From Acetobacteraceae bacterium (GTDB lineage: Bacteria > Pseudomonadota > Alphaproteobacteria > Acetobacterales > Acetobacteraceae), in the NCBI GenBank assembly GCA_025352375.1, contig JANXTL010000022.1, positions 1 through 45,664 of the forward strand: a stretch of DNA of 45,664 nucleotides. Direction: 5' to 3'. Under the pieces are notes generated by a model. It did no database searches, was not told the origin of the DNA, and worked only from the letters and a program-made list of their open reading frames with translations. Of the stretch, positions 7,443 through 18,909 are shown one piece after another. The position numbers were made by a program, and so were the translations under genes. Numbering within the stretch: position 1 is the stretch's first letter; each line of letters opens with the position of its first letter.

Positions 7443-7895
7443 CTATTCCGGTTTGTAATGAATATCGATGGCGAGCAGCTTCCAGACAGCGTTATTTTGG
7501 ATGAATTTCAGGCTGTAGCGCACGCTCGTTTGATCGTCTTTAAAGGATCCGACCAGATGCAGCACGCCGTCGTCATCGGTCTCCGCTGGTTTGGACTCAA
7601 GCAAATCGGCCGTCATAAACATCTTTTCGAGATTCAGATTTTGATCGCGAAAGGTTTTGAACCCCTCGGATAGTTTATCGGTGGACAACGAACTTTGGAA
7701 TTGCTTGGATGCCTTGGCCAACAACACACTATAATTCCCGGTCATGTTAGCATCGTTGAACGTCATCAACGCGCTGCGGACCAATAAATCCTGCTGTTCT
7801 ACATTCGGAAATTTCGCGGCCCAGCTCGGCGGCGTGAAGCCGAGGATGAGACACAATACCAGACCGCCGATAATCCGCGCGAATTTTGTTGTCAT
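7443..7895 (-). CDS. Small periplasmic protein of unknown function, downstream of secA
   Basis: The 150-residue product begins with a clear Sec signal peptide (MTTKFARI, hydrophobic core GLVLCLILGF, likely cleavage after PSWA). The mature part contains FNDANMTGNYSVLLAKAS and a C-terminal SVRYSLKFIQNNAVWKLLAI strand pattern, like small alpha+beta lumenal domains of the NTF2/DUF4864 sort. That resemblance is only a guess from the pattern. The start at 7895 places the signal sequence correctly, with GGAGG about 17-21 bases upstream at the end of secA. It lies 25 bases after the secA stop and is probably co-transcribed with it. Confidence 0.7.
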   Translation of the reverse strand: MTTKFARIIGGLVLCLILGFTPPSWAAKFPNVEQQDLLVRSALMTFNDANMTGNYSVLLAKASKQFQSSLSTDKLSEGFKTFRDQNLNLEKMFMTADLLESKPAETDDDGVLHLVGSFKDDQTSVRYSLKFIQNNAVWKLLAIDIHYKPE

Positions 7896-7920
7896 AACTA
7901 TTTGATCCTGTTGGAGGAGG

Positions 7921-10653
<2,733 letters not shown>

Positions 10654-10826
10654 GCGGACCTTCCAGCTTTCTCCCGGGATGGGGAGGCCCCGAATGGGGC
10701 TGGGATCAGATAGGACCCGCTCGCCCCCTGGTCAACGCTGGCGGCATGAGTCTTATGTATATCGGACAAATGTGTATCCAACGGGAGCGCCCGAACACCG
10801 AGCGCCGAGATGAAGTGGGGGTGGGT

Positions 10827-11804
10827 ATGGCGCGACGCAAGCTTTGGCGAACCCCCCAGCTTTGGCGAACCCTCCAGCTTGGCCGAACCACCCTGGGCGC
10901 TCTGCTTGTCGCGGTGTTGCCGATGCTTGCCGTGACCCCGGCCAGAGCCGTGGATCCACCGCAAGTTGCCCCGCGTGCCGGCGATCTGCTGCGGCTGGAT
11001 GGGCGCACCCAAATCGAAGCCGATCCCGTCGTGGCCAGCGTCGACGGGCATCCAATCCGCTTGACCGACCTTGGAAAGGCATCCGATACGCTGCCCGAAA
11101 ACCTGCGTGCGATGCCGTTTGAGTCGCTCTATCCGGCATTGCTGGAACGGATGATCGACCATCAGGTGCTCGCGATGATGGCGCGCCGTCAGGGGATGGA
11201 CGAGAATCCGGACATCAAGCGGGACATCGGCGCCGCGGTCGATCGGGTGTTGGAGGCCGCCTACCTGCGAAGGGAGGCATTGTCCAAAATCACCGATGAC
11301 GCCATCCGCATTCGCTACAACCAGGAGTTCGCTAACCGCGCCGCGACCGAGGAGGTGCGGGCCCGCCACATCCTGGTCGCGACCGAGGCGCAGGCCCAGG
11401 ACGTTCTCGCCCAGCTGAAAAGCGGCGCGGACTTCGCGGTCCTGGCGACCAAACTCAGCCTCGACCCGGACGGCAAGCGCGGCGGCGATCTTGGTTTTTT
11501 CCGGCGGGAACAGGTCTGGCCGGGATTTGCCGACGTCGCCTTCGCCCTCCAGCCCGGGCAGGTTGGATCGCGCCCGATCCACAATGAATTCGGTTGGCAT
11601 GTCGTGAAGGTCGAGGAACGCCGCCTGGTGGCACCGCCCAGCTTGGAGGATGCGCGTGAAACCATCCGCCAGGAACTCACCGCCCAGGCCATCCGCCAAG
11701 CGATTCAGCAGGCTCGGGCACAGTTGTCGATCCACGAGTTCAACATCGATGGCTCGGACAAACTGAACCAAACGCCGCGCGGCGCGGGCGGGACGCAGCA
11801 ATAA
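10827..11804 (+). CDS. Periplasmic parvulin-type peptidyl-prolyl isomerase (first of two)
   Basis: This is a 325-residue secreted PPIase. The signal peptide (core LGALLVAVLPMLAVTPARA) is followed by a SurA_N/PrsA-like chaperone region (about 60-165). The parvulin domain starts at VRARHILVATEA and contains GGDLGFF and FGWHVVKVEERR. Such proteins help outer-membrane proteins fold. The ATG at 10827 is favoured because it leaves a normal signal peptide after a G-rich ribosome site; a frame upstream to 10746 is open but lacks secretion-signal features. The signal n-region is encoded by three 18-bp imperfect tandem repeats (10840-10893), giving LWRT-type repeats. The paralogue lies 73 bases downstream. 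Confidence 0.9.
   Translation: MARRKLWRTPQLWRTLQLGRTTLGALLVAVLPMLAVTPARAVDPPQVAPRAGDLLRLDGRTQIEADPVVASVDGHPIRLTDLGKASDTLPENLRAMPFESLYPALLERMIDHQVLAMMARRQGMDENPDIKRDIGAAVDRVLEAAYLRREALSKITDDAIRIRYNQEFANRAATEEVRARHILVATEAQAQDVLAQLKSGADFAVLATKLSLDPDGKRGGDLGFFRREQVWPGFADVAFALQPGQVGSRPIHNEFGWHVVKVEERRLVAPPSLEDARETIRQELTAQAIRQAIQQARAQLSIHEFNIDGSDKLNQTPRGAGGTQQ
10840..10893 (+). repeat. Three 18-bp tandem repeats inside a signal peptide
   Basis: Units at 10840-10857, 10858-10875 and 10876-10893 all read close to AGCTTTGGCGAACCCTCC. They encode repeated Leu-Trp/Gly-Arg-Thr blocks before the hydrophobic core. Being a multiple of three, gain or loss of a unit would keep the frame and only change the length and charge of the n-region. 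Confidence 0.85.
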
Positions 11805-11877
11805 GAACGGTTTGGCCGACCATTCTTGTCGCAGGAGCGGGACTGCGGCATGATCGGGCCTTCACGCAATCGGGGCC

Positions 11878-12837
11878 ATGATGATCTACTCCCAGAAATC
11901 GACCGCTGGGGCTGTCGCCCGCGCGCTTTTCGTCGCGCTCGCCAGCTTGCCACTCGCCGGACACGCCTGGGCGCAAACGGTGCCTGCCCCAGTGCCGGCC
12001 CCAGTGCCGGCGCCAGTGCCTGCCCCGGTTCCTACGCCAGCGCCAGCCGCCAACCCCGTCGTCGCGACGGTCGGTGGCGAACCGATCCGGCTGAGCGAAG
12101 TGCGCGATGCCATGGCCGCCTTGCCGGCCCAGGCGCAGACTATGCCGCCACAAACGCTGTTCCCTTATGTGCTCGATCAGTTGATCGATTCGCGCATCCT
12201 CGTGCAGGCGGCAAAGAAGGCCGGCCTGGACAAGGACCCGGCGGTGCAACGCCAGATCGCCGCCGCCGCGGACCGGGTGCTGCAAGGCGCCATATTGCAC
12301 CGCGAAGTCGATCCGGCGGTGACCGATGCGGCCCTCAAGGTGCGTTACGGGCACGACATCGCGGGCAAGCCCGGTGAGCTGGAAGTGCACGCCCGCCACA
12401 TCCTGGTGCCGGACGAGGCGACGGCGAAGAAGGTCGTCGAGGCCCTGAAAAAGGGCGGCGATTTCGCGGCGCTGTCCAAAGAATACAGCAAGGATCCCGG
12501 CGCGTCGGCATCGGGCGGCGACCTCGGGTTCTTCAAGAAAGGCGACATGGTGCCGGAATTCGCCGCCGCCGCCTTCGCGCTGAAGGACGGGGAGGTTACC
12601 CAGACGCCGGTGCAGACCCAATTCGGCTGGCATGTGATCCAGGCCGTCGAGCGCCGCCAAGCCCCGCCGCCGTCGTTCGACGACGCCAAAGAGGAACTCC
12701 GCCAGAAAGTGGTGTCCGAGACCGTGCAGGCATCGATCGAGAAAGCCAAAGTCGGTGTCGCGGTCGAGAAATTCAATATGGACGGGACGCCGCACAAAGC
12801 GACCGACACCGCCGAACCGCCGCCGCCCGCGAAGTAA
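11878..12837 (+). CDS. Periplasmic parvulin-type peptidyl-prolyl isomerase (second of two)
   Basis: The 319-residue protein has a signal peptide (core LFVALASLPLAGHAWA), then a Pro/Ala/Val linker built of PAPV repeats (about residues 36-58). A SurA_N-like helical region follows, and a parvulin domain starts at VHARHILVPDEATAKK with SGGDLGFFKK and FGWHVIQAVERR. Its domain order and motifs closely match the upstream gene, so the two are tandem duplicates that have diverged. The likely role is folding of periplasmic or outer-membrane proteins. The ATG pair at 11878/11881 is close to the first gene. argJ follows 28 bases after the stop. Confidence 0.92.
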   Translation: MMIYSQKSTAGAVARALFVALASLPLAGHAWAQTVPAPVPAPVPAPVPAPVPTPAPAANPVVATVGGEPIRLSEVRDAMAALPAQAQTMPPQTLFPYVLDQLIDSRILVQAAKKAGLDKDPAVQRQIAAAADRVLQGAILHREVDPAVTDAALKVRYGHDIAGKPGELEVHARHILVPDEATAKKVVEALKKGGDFAALSKEYSKDPGASASGGDLGFFKKGDMVPEFAAAAFALKDGEVTQTPVQTQFGWHVIQAVERRQAPPPSFDDAKEELRQKVVSETVQASIEKAKVGVAVEKFNMDGTPHKATDTAEPPPPAK

Positions 12838-12865
12838 GTATCATAACGCTCCAAGGAAGATTGCC

Positions 12866-14095
12866 ATGGCCATCGCCGTTTCCCCGCTTGCCGTTGCTTT
12901 GCCCGAACTGCCGTCGCTTGCCGGGGTCCGTTTGGGTTCGGCCGCCGCCGGTATTCGCTACCAGGGGCGAACCGATCTGGTGATGATCGAGGTTTCCCCC
13001 GGCAGCACCGCCGCCGGGGTTTTTACCAGCAACAAATGCCCCGGCGCGCCGGTCGATTGGTGCCGATCGGCGCTGAAGGGTGGCAAGGCGCGTATGGTGG
13101 TGGTGAATGCGGGGAATGCAAACGTGTTCACGGGCAGGGCCGGGCACGACGCCTGTGCTGCCACCGCCGCCGCCGCCGCGAAATTGGGCGATTGTTCGGC
13201 CAAGCAAGTGATGGTGGCCTCGACCGGCGTGATCGGGGAAATCCTGCCGCACGAAAAACTGATTGCCGCGTTGCCGGCGCTGCACGGCAATCTGCGTGAG
13301 GACAATTGGGAAGCCGCCGCGCGCGGCATCATGACCACCGACACCTTCCCCAAGGCGTCCACTCGCACCGCAACGATCGGCGACGCGGAGGTCCGCATCA
13401 CCGGCATCGCCAAGGGCAGCGGCATGATCGCCCCCGACATGGCGACGATGCTGTGCTTCATCTTCACGGATGCCAAAATCCCTGCCCCGGTCCTGCAATC
13501 TCTGCTGAAGAAGGGCGTGGCCGACACGTTCAACTGCACGACGGTGGACAGCGATACGTCCACCTCGGACACCGTGCTGCTGATCGCCACCGGACAGACT
13601 AAACACAAGCGGGTGCCGGCCGAGGGCGGCAAGATCCTGGCCGATTTCGCCCGAGCGCTGAACGGACTGCTGCTGGATCTGGCGTTGCAGGTGATCCGGG
13701 ACGGAGAGGGCGCGCAGAAGCTGGTGCGCATCGACGTCACCGGCGCGGCGTCGGGAAAGTCGGCCAAGAAGATCGCGATGGTCGTTGCCAACTCCCCGCT
13801 GGTGAAAACCGCTATCGCGGGGGAGGACGCCAACTGGGGCCGTATCGTGATGGCGGTCGGCAAGGCCGGCGAGCCTGCGGATCGCGACAAGTTATCCATT
13901 GGTGTCGGCGGTACTTGGATGGCGCAGAATGGCGGCGTGGTGCCGGGCTACGACGAAACCCCGGTCGTCGCGCACATGAAGGGCCAGGAGATCGAGATCG
14001 CCATCGATATTGGCCTGGGACGCGGCAAGGGAACCGTGTGGACGTGCGACCTCACGCATGGGTATATCGATATCAACGGTTCCTACCGTTCGTAA
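12866..14095 (+). CDS. argJ: Bifunctional glutamate N-acetyltransferase/amino-acid acetyltransferase ArgJ
   Basis: The 409-residue protein transfers acetyl from N-acetylornithine to glutamate, closing the cyclic arginine pathway. The self-cleavage motif KGSGMIAPDMATML is present; Thr194 would be the N-terminal nucleophile of the beta chain after cleavage between Ala and Thr. Other conserved stretches include NAGNANVFTG near residue 76 and the C-terminal VWTCDLTHGYIDINGSYRS. The ATG at 12866 is preceded by AAGGAAGA. It sits after two parvulin genes and 23 bases before a TRAP transporter operon, with no terminator visible between. Confidence 0.97.
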   Translation: MAIAVSPLAVALPELPSLAGVRLGSAAAGIRYQGRTDLVMIEVSPGSTAAGVFTSNKCPGAPVDWCRSALKGGKARMVVVNAGNANVFTGRAGHDACAATAAAAAKLGDCSAKQVMVASTGVIGEILPHEKLIAALPALHGNLREDNWEAAARGIMTTDTFPKASTRTATIGDAEVRITGIAKGSGMIAPDMATMLCFIFTDAKIPAPVLQSLLKKGVADTFNCTTVDSDTSTSDTVLLIATGQTKHKRVPAEGGKILADFARALNGLLLDLALQVIRDGEGAQKLVRIDVTGAASGKSAKKIAMVVANSPLVKTAIAGEDANWGRIVMAVGKAGEPADRDKLSIGVGGTWMAQNGGVVPGYDETPVVAHMKGQEIEIAIDIGLGRGKGTVWTCDLTHGYIDINGSYRS

Positions 14096-14118
14096 ATACT
14101 ACAGAGAGAAACCAATCT

Positions 14119-15114
14119 ATGAACCTGCTCCGCTCGGCGGCCCTTGCCGCCGTCGTCCTGGCGTTTGGCCCGACGGGCGCATTCGCCGCCGACGCCAAGC
14201 ATTACAGCTTCGGCTACGACCAGCCGCACACCACCGCCTACGGCATCGCTGCCGATCTGTTCGACGCCAAGCTGAAGGAACTCAGCCACGGCACGATGAC
14301 GATCGATCAGTTCCCCGGCGGGCAGTTGGGGCAGGAGCCGCAGATGCTCCAGAAAATCCGCACCGGCGACATCGATTTCATGATCAGCTCCACCGCCAAC
14401 GCCGCGACCGTGTCGCCGCAGTCGGGCGTGCTGTCGATCCATTATCTGTTCCGGTCGGAAGAGCATCTGGTGAAGGCCATCGGCGATCCCCGCCTGGTGG
14501 GAGCGGTGCGGGAGATGTTCGCCGAAACGGTGAAGGACGCCCACGTGCTGACGCTGATGACGATGGGGTTGCGGAACCTATACGGTAAGATCGAGGTCCA
14601 TAAGATGGCCGACCTCCGCAACCTGAAAATCCGCGTGCAGGCGACCCCGACGGAAGACGCCATGTTCCCCGCGTACGGGGCGCAGACCGTGCACATGCCG
14701 TTCGGCAGCGTCTACACCAGTCTGCAAACCGGCGTCGTCGACATGGCCGAGAACGGTGTGAACGTTTACGACTCCAACAAGCATTACGAAGTCGGCGCGA
14801 TCATGTCGATGACCCAGCACGAGGCGAACAACAACGTTGTGTGGGTCAGCGACAAGCTATGGCAGACGTTGACGGCCGAACAGAGGGGCTGGGTGCAGGC
14901 GGCGGCGGATGAGATCGCGGCGAAGGAGCCTGCAATGGCCGTTGCATTGGAGCACAAGTCGCAAGCCAAGCTCGAGAAGATGGGCGTGAAGTTCGTCACC
15001 GCCGTGGATAAGGCCGGGTTCATCGCCGCTGCCACGCCGTTGCAGGACACGATCGCCGCTGGCCTGGGCACTGCCGCGACGAAGATTTTGGCGATCTGCC
15101 GGTCCATCCAGTAG
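14119..15114 (+). CDS. dctP: TRAP transporter periplasmic substrate-binding protein (DctP family)
   Basis: The 331-residue protein starts with a signal peptide (AALAAVVLAFGPTGAFA) and has the DctP fold signatures: GGQLGQEPQMLQKIRTGDIDFM, LRNLKIRVQATPTEDAMFPAYGAQTVHMP with the conserved Arg that binds the substrate carboxylate, and GVVDMAENGVNVY. It would deliver an organic acid to the two membrane subunits encoded next. An AGAGAGAAA ribosome site lies before the ATG. The specific ligand cannot be read from the sequence. All three TRAP subunits are present and intact on the plus strand. Confidence 0.94.
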   Translation: MNLLRSAALAAVVLAFGPTGAFAADAKHYSFGYDQPHTTAYGIAADLFDAKLKELSHGTMTIDQFPGGQLGQEPQMLQKIRTGDIDFMISSTANAATVSPQSGVLSIHYLFRSEEHLVKAIGDPRLVGAVREMFAETVKDAHVLTLMTMGLRNLYGKIEVHKMADLRNLKIRVQATPTEDAMFPAYGAQTVHMPFGSVYTSLQTGVVDMAENGVNVYDSNKHYEVGAIMSMTQHEANNNVVWVSDKLWQTLTAEQRGWVQAAADEIAAKEPAMAVALEHKSQAKLEKMGVKFVTAVDKAGFIAAATPLQDTIAAGLGTAATKILAICRSIQ

Positions 15115-15119
15115 GCGTC

Positions 15120-15665
15120 ATGCCCGAACCGATCGTCCAGCAGACGGGCCGGCACCTGAAATGGCCGGCCCTCGACCGTCTTGAGCGTGCGCTGATGATC
15201 CTGTGCGGCGTGTGCCTCGCGGCGTTCGTATTTTCGACGTTCGTCGACGTCGTGACCCGCGAGACCGGCCATGCGGTGCTGTGGCTACAGGAGGTCACGT
15301 CCACCTTCTTCATTTACGGCATTTTCGTCGGCACCGCGGTCGCGACCCGGCGTAACGACCATCTGTTCCTGTCCGCCTTGACGGAACAGATGTCCGGCGC
15401 GCCGCGGCTGTTCTTCGACGTGTTCAATCGCGTCGTCGTGCTGTTGGTCGGGTTGGGAATGGTGGTGTTCGGCATTCAGAATTTCTTCACCGGCCTCGGC
15501 AGCTTCCGCATGCCGTCGATGTGGCCGATGTCGTACCTCTATATCGCGATCCCGATCTGCGGCGCGCTGATCGCGCTGTTCAGCCTGGAGCAGATCGTAA
15601 ACGGCCTGAAGAACGGCTTCCAGAGCGACGCCGACCACGGGCACATCCAGGAAGCCGGCGTATGA
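15120..15665 (+). CDS. dctQ: TRAP transporter small permease (DctQ family)
   Basis: The 181-residue protein has four predicted transmembrane helices (about residues 24-44, 61-80, 100-120, 140-160), including the amphipathic WLQEVTSTFFIYGIFVGTAVATRRNDHLF region typical of DctQ. This subunit bridges the binding protein and the large transporter domain. It begins five bases after the dctP stop, and its stop TGA overlaps the dctM ATG (ATGA), so translation of the two is probably coupled. Confidence 0.92.
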   Translation: MPEPIVQQTGRHLKWPALDRLERALMILCGVCLAAFVFSTFVDVVTRETGHAVLWLQEVTSTFFIYGIFVGTAVATRRNDHLFLSALTEQMSGAPRLFFDVFNRVVVLLVGLGMVVFGIQNFFTGLGSFRMPSMWPMSYLYIAIPICGALIALFSLEQIVNGLKNGFQSDADHGHIQEAGV

Positions 15666-17005
15666 TCGTCTCCAACGCCACCCTTCTCACGATCATGACC
15701 GTGTTGTTTCTGTCGTTGGGTTACCTCGGCGTGCCGGTGGCGTTTTCGCTGTTCGCCGGCGTTCTGGTGGGGACGATGTTCACACCCATCACCATGCAGT
15801 CGATGGTCGCCCAGTTGTTCAACGGGATGGACTCCGAAGCCCTGATGGCGATTCCGTTCTTCCTGCTGGTCGGGGAGTTGATGACCTCCGCCAACGTGGT
15901 GATCCGGATCGCCGAGCTGTCGCAGGCGCTGGTGGGGCACATCCGCGGCGGGCTGGCGCAGGTTACGACCGTCTTTTCGATGTTCTTCTCCGGCATGTCC
16001 GGCTCATCGTCGGCCGATGTGGCGGTGTTGTCGCGCACCATGGCCGGGCCGATGGCGAAAGAAGGGTACCGGCCGGCGTTCACCGCCGCCCTGATCGCGG
16101 CCGCCTCGACCATCGCCGCGCTGGTACCGCCGTCGATCATGGCGGTGGTGTATGGCGCCATAGGCAACGTCTCGATCGCCGGGCTGTTCCTGGGCGGCAT
16201 CGTGCCGGGGTTTTTCATCGCCATCGGGTTGATGATCTATTGCTACTTCTTTGGCCCTGCTGGGTTCCGCCGCCCGCGCGCCACCTTCGGGCAATTGGCG
16301 ACCGCCGGGCGGGCCGCGGCTTTGCCGATGATGATTCCGGTGATTCTGCTGGGCGGTATTCTGACCGGCTGGTTCACGCCCACGGAAGCGGGCGTGATCG
16401 CGATCGCCTATATCCTGTTGGTCGTTATCCCCTTGCTGAACCCCGGCCACATGAGGAACATCTGGCGGGATTTCATCCATGCCGGGATGGTCTACTCCCT
16501 GCCGATGATCACCATCGCCGCGGCATCCGCTTTCGGCTGGCTGGTGGCCTATCTGCGGGGCCCGATCGTGGTGGCTGGCTGGATCACTGGCTTCGCCGGG
16601 AACGATCCGCAGCTGATCATGTTCTCCCTGGTGCTGGTCTTCGTCATTGTCGGCGACTTCATCGAGCCGGTGCCGGCGATCATCATATTCATGCCGGTGG
16701 TTAACGCGTTGACCGAGGCGGGCTCGATCAACTCGGTCCACATGGGCGTCGTGCTGATCGTGACCTTGGCGTTCGGGTTGATCACGCCGCCGTATGGGCT
16801 GGCGCTTTTGATGGCGTCGAAATTTCTGAACGTCACATTCTCCAGCGCGCTCAAGGCCAGTCTGCCAATTTATATCATCTTCTTCGCCGCGATCGCGTTC
16901 ACGATCTTCGTGCCGGAGGCTGTGTTGTGGCTGCCCAAGCATGTGTTCCCGGAATCCGTTGGGTGCTTCAAGGCGCCGGGCGGGACGGGGTATATATGTC
17001 CCTGA
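15662..17005 (+). CDS. dctM: TRAP transporter large permease (DctM family)
   Basis: The 447-residue protein is the sodium-coupled transport subunit, with 11-12 hydrophobic segments. Family motifs are visible: PFFLLVGELM, FFSGMSGSSSADVAVLSRTM, ALVPPSIMAVVYG and LITPPYGLALLMAS. ATG overlaps the dctQ stop by four bases, which fixes the start. The C-terminal tail after VPEAVLWLPKHVFP adds about 20 residues beyond the usual family end. It converges on a hydrolase gene with only four bases between the stops. Confidence 0.95.
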   Translation: MIVSNATLLTIMTVLFLSLGYLGVPVAFSLFAGVLVGTMFTPITMQSMVAQLFNGMDSEALMAIPFFLLVGELMTSANVVIRIAELSQALVGHIRGGLAQVTTVFSMFFSGMSGSSSADVAVLSRTMAGPMAKEGYRPAFTAALIAAASTIAALVPPSIMAVVYGAIGNVSIAGLFLGGIVPGFFIAIGLMIYCYFFGPAGFRRPRATFGQLATAGRAAALPMMIPVILLGGILTGWFTPTEAGVIAIAYILLVVIPLLNPGHMRNIWRDFIHAGMVYSLPMITIAAASAFGWLVAYLRGPIVVAGWITGFAGNDPQLIMFSLVLVFVIVGDFIEPVPAIIIFMPVVNALTEAGSINSVHMGVVLIVTLAFGLITPPYGLALLMASKFLNVTFSSALKASLPIYIIFFAAIAFTIFVPEAVLWLPKHVFPESVGCFKAPGGTGYICP

Positions 17006-17009
17006 CCGC

Positions 17010-17642
17010 CTACTGGCGCTGATAGTTGCCCAGGCACCAAATCACGTCGTTGTTCATGTTGAAATTGCCCTTGATGACCGCTTGCTCGTGCTGGTCGGCG
17101 ATGCTGGTGGCCGTCACCTGCTGGTTCAGGTCGAAATTGGTGAACCCGGTCACCGGCCCGTGTATTTCCAAGACATCCGGGGCATTGCCCTTGGTCTGGA
17201 AATAGTTTTTGGGATATTTGGCGGTCACGCCGGGGTTTGTCATCAGGTCGGCGCTTTCCCCGGTGTAGAACGCGGCATCCGCCAGCCCGATATAGCCGAT
17301 CTCGGTATTCGAGATCTTGGCGATTGCGCGTGCGAAATAGAGCGCGGTGGTACCGCCTGCGCTGTAGCCCGTGATCAGATAAATCGGATTCGAAGCGCCA
17401 TTCCTGCCGGAAATCGCGGTGGCCAGTGCCCCGGCGGCCGCTTCGTTCGAGGGGCCGAGCACGGAATTGTAATTGTAGATGGAGACGGGCTTACCAGGAA
17501 AACCGGCGTAGCCGACCACCTTCAGCGTGTATTCGCGCCGCAACTGTAGCCGCGATGGCATGATCCCCCGTTCATCCGACAGACCGGACAGCTCGGTTCG
17601 GCCGTGGCCGTAGAAATTCACGTTAACGTAGACGTTCGCCAT
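17010..17642 (-). CDS. Lipase-like alpha/beta-hydrolase fold protein, function unknown
   Basis: The 210-residue protein has no signal peptide. It contains a GYSAG nucleophile-elbow motif (GxSxG) within IYLITGYSAGGTTALYFARAI, followed by strand IGYIGLADAAF (possible acid) and DVLEIHGPVTGF (possible His). The N-terminus MANVYVNVNFYGHGRTELSGL is unusual for lipases. I do not recognise a specific family. It is a single-gene unit: divergent from the glycosyltransferase gene and convergent with dctM. A serine hydrolase acting on a soluble ester is a reasonable but unproven guess. Confidence 0.7.
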   Translation of the reverse strand: MANVYVNVNFYGHGRTELSGLSDERGIMPSRLQLRREYTLKVVGYAGFPGKPVSIYNYNSVLGPSNEAAAGALATAISGRNGASNPIYLITGYSAGGTTALYFARAIAKISNTEIGYIGLADAAFYTGESADLMTNPGVTAKYPKNYFQTKGNAPDVLEIHGPVTGFTNFDLNQQVTATSIADQHEQAVIKGNFNMNNDVIWCLGNYQRQ

Positions 17643-17811
17643 TGCGGCTCTCCGTTCGCCGTGGACGTTATCCCCGATGTACCGCCATGCAAATCATGAT
17701 TTTGTGATCCAGAGACGATCGCCGGGGCGGGCGGCGTGGGGCGATGCGCCCGTAGCGGGGCAGTAACGAAAACCGGTTGCGTGGACGCCGGGAACGGTTC
17801 ATCCTGGCGTC

Positions 17812-18810
17812 ATGAACGATCCAGGAGCCTTCCGCAGGCCCGATGCCGCTGCCCTGACGCGGATGCGCTCCGACGGATCGCATCCGGAATTCTCCGTCGT
17901 GATTCCCGCTTTTAACGAGGCCTCAGGCCTCGCCGACTTCCACACCCGGCTTCGCGCCGTGATGGATCCGTTGGGTTCGTGGGAAGCGATCTATGTCGAC
18001 GACGGCAGCACCGACGCCACCCGCGCGGTGATCGACGCGATCCGCGGGACCGACGGCCGAGCGGCGGTGCTCGCGTTGTCGCGTAACTTCGGGAAGGAGA
18101 TCGCCACGACCGCCGGCCTCGATCATGCGAGCGGCGACGCGGTGATCGTGATCGATGCCGACCTACAGGACCCGCCGGAGGTAATCCCAGAATTGGTCGC
18201 GGCCTGGCGCCAGGGTTTCGACATGGTCAATGCGCAACGCCGGGTGCGGGAGGGTGAAACCCCGCTCAAACGCCTGACCGCGAAGCTGTTTTACCGGCTT
18301 ATGCGGCACGCCGGACCGGTTAAGCTGCCGACCGATACGGGGGACTTCCGGCTCATGAGCCGCCGCGTGGTGGACGCGATCGGCCAGTTGCGGGAACGGC
18401 ACCGGTTCATGAAGGGGTTGTTCGCCTGGGTCGGCTTCCCGACCACGACGGTGTTCTTCGACCGGGCGCCCCGGCACGCGGGCGAAACCAAATGGAATTA
18501 TTGGCGGCTGTGGAATTTGGCGCTGGAGGGCATTACCAGCTTCACCGTCGTGCCACTGAAACTCGCGACCTATCTTGGCTTGATCGTCGCCCTTATCTCG
18601 GTCCTTTACGCGGCCGAAGTGATCGTCAAAACGCTGATCCTGGGGAACACGGTTGCCGGTTACCCGAGCTTGATGACCGTTGTTCTGTTCCTCGGCGGCG
18701 TGCAACTTGTTACGCTGGGCGTCATCGGAGAATATCTCGGGCGCATCTTTAACGAGACGAAATACCGACCATTGTATTTAGTCGAACGGTACGAACCCAG
18801 CCGGGAGTAA
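17812..18810 (+). CDS. GT2 polyprenyl-phosphate glycosyltransferase (GtrB/ArnC-like)
   Basis: The 332-residue protein has a GT-A domain (about residues 25-235) with VVIPAFNEASGL, VDDGSTD, and DADLQDPPE holding the metal-binding DxD. It ends in two transmembrane helices (LATYLGLIVALISVLY and LMTVVLFLGGVQLVTLG). This layout is that of enzymes that move a sugar from a nucleotide donor to undecaprenyl phosphate for later transfer outside. It is a single gene flanked by a divergent hydrolase and a convergent porin, so the acceptor pathway is not indicated. Confidence 0.93.
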   Translation: MNDPGAFRRPDAAALTRMRSDGSHPEFSVVIPAFNEASGLADFHTRLRAVMDPLGSWEAIYVDDGSTDATRAVIDAIRGTDGRAAVLALSRNFGKEIATTAGLDHASGDAVIVIDADLQDPPEVIPELVAAWRQGFDMVNAQRRVREGETPLKRLTAKLFYRLMRHAGPVKLPTDTGDFRLMSRRVVDAIGQLRERHRFMKGLFAWVGFPTTTVFFDRAPRHAGETKWNYWRLWNLALEGITSFTVVPLKLATYLGLIVALISVLYAAEVIVKTLILGNTVAGYPSLMTVVLFLGGVQLVTLGVIGEYLGRIFNETKYRPLYLVERYEPSRE

Positions 18811-18855
18811 TGGTGACGGGGCAGACGATCGCGGTGGACAAAGGCTTGACGCTTT

Positions 18856-18884
18856 AAAAAAAGGCCGGGGATTGCTCCCCGGCC
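18856..18884 (-). terminator. Rho-independent terminator of the porin gene
   Basis: GGCCGGGG (18863-18870) and CCCCGGCC (18877-18884) form an 8-bp GC stem with a 6-base loop. On the minus strand it is followed by seven T (18856-18862 are A on the plus strand). It lies 25 bases beyond the porin stop. Confidence 0.9.
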
Positions 18885-18909
18885 CGTCGTTTCGTTGGGT
18901 CCGTTTGGA

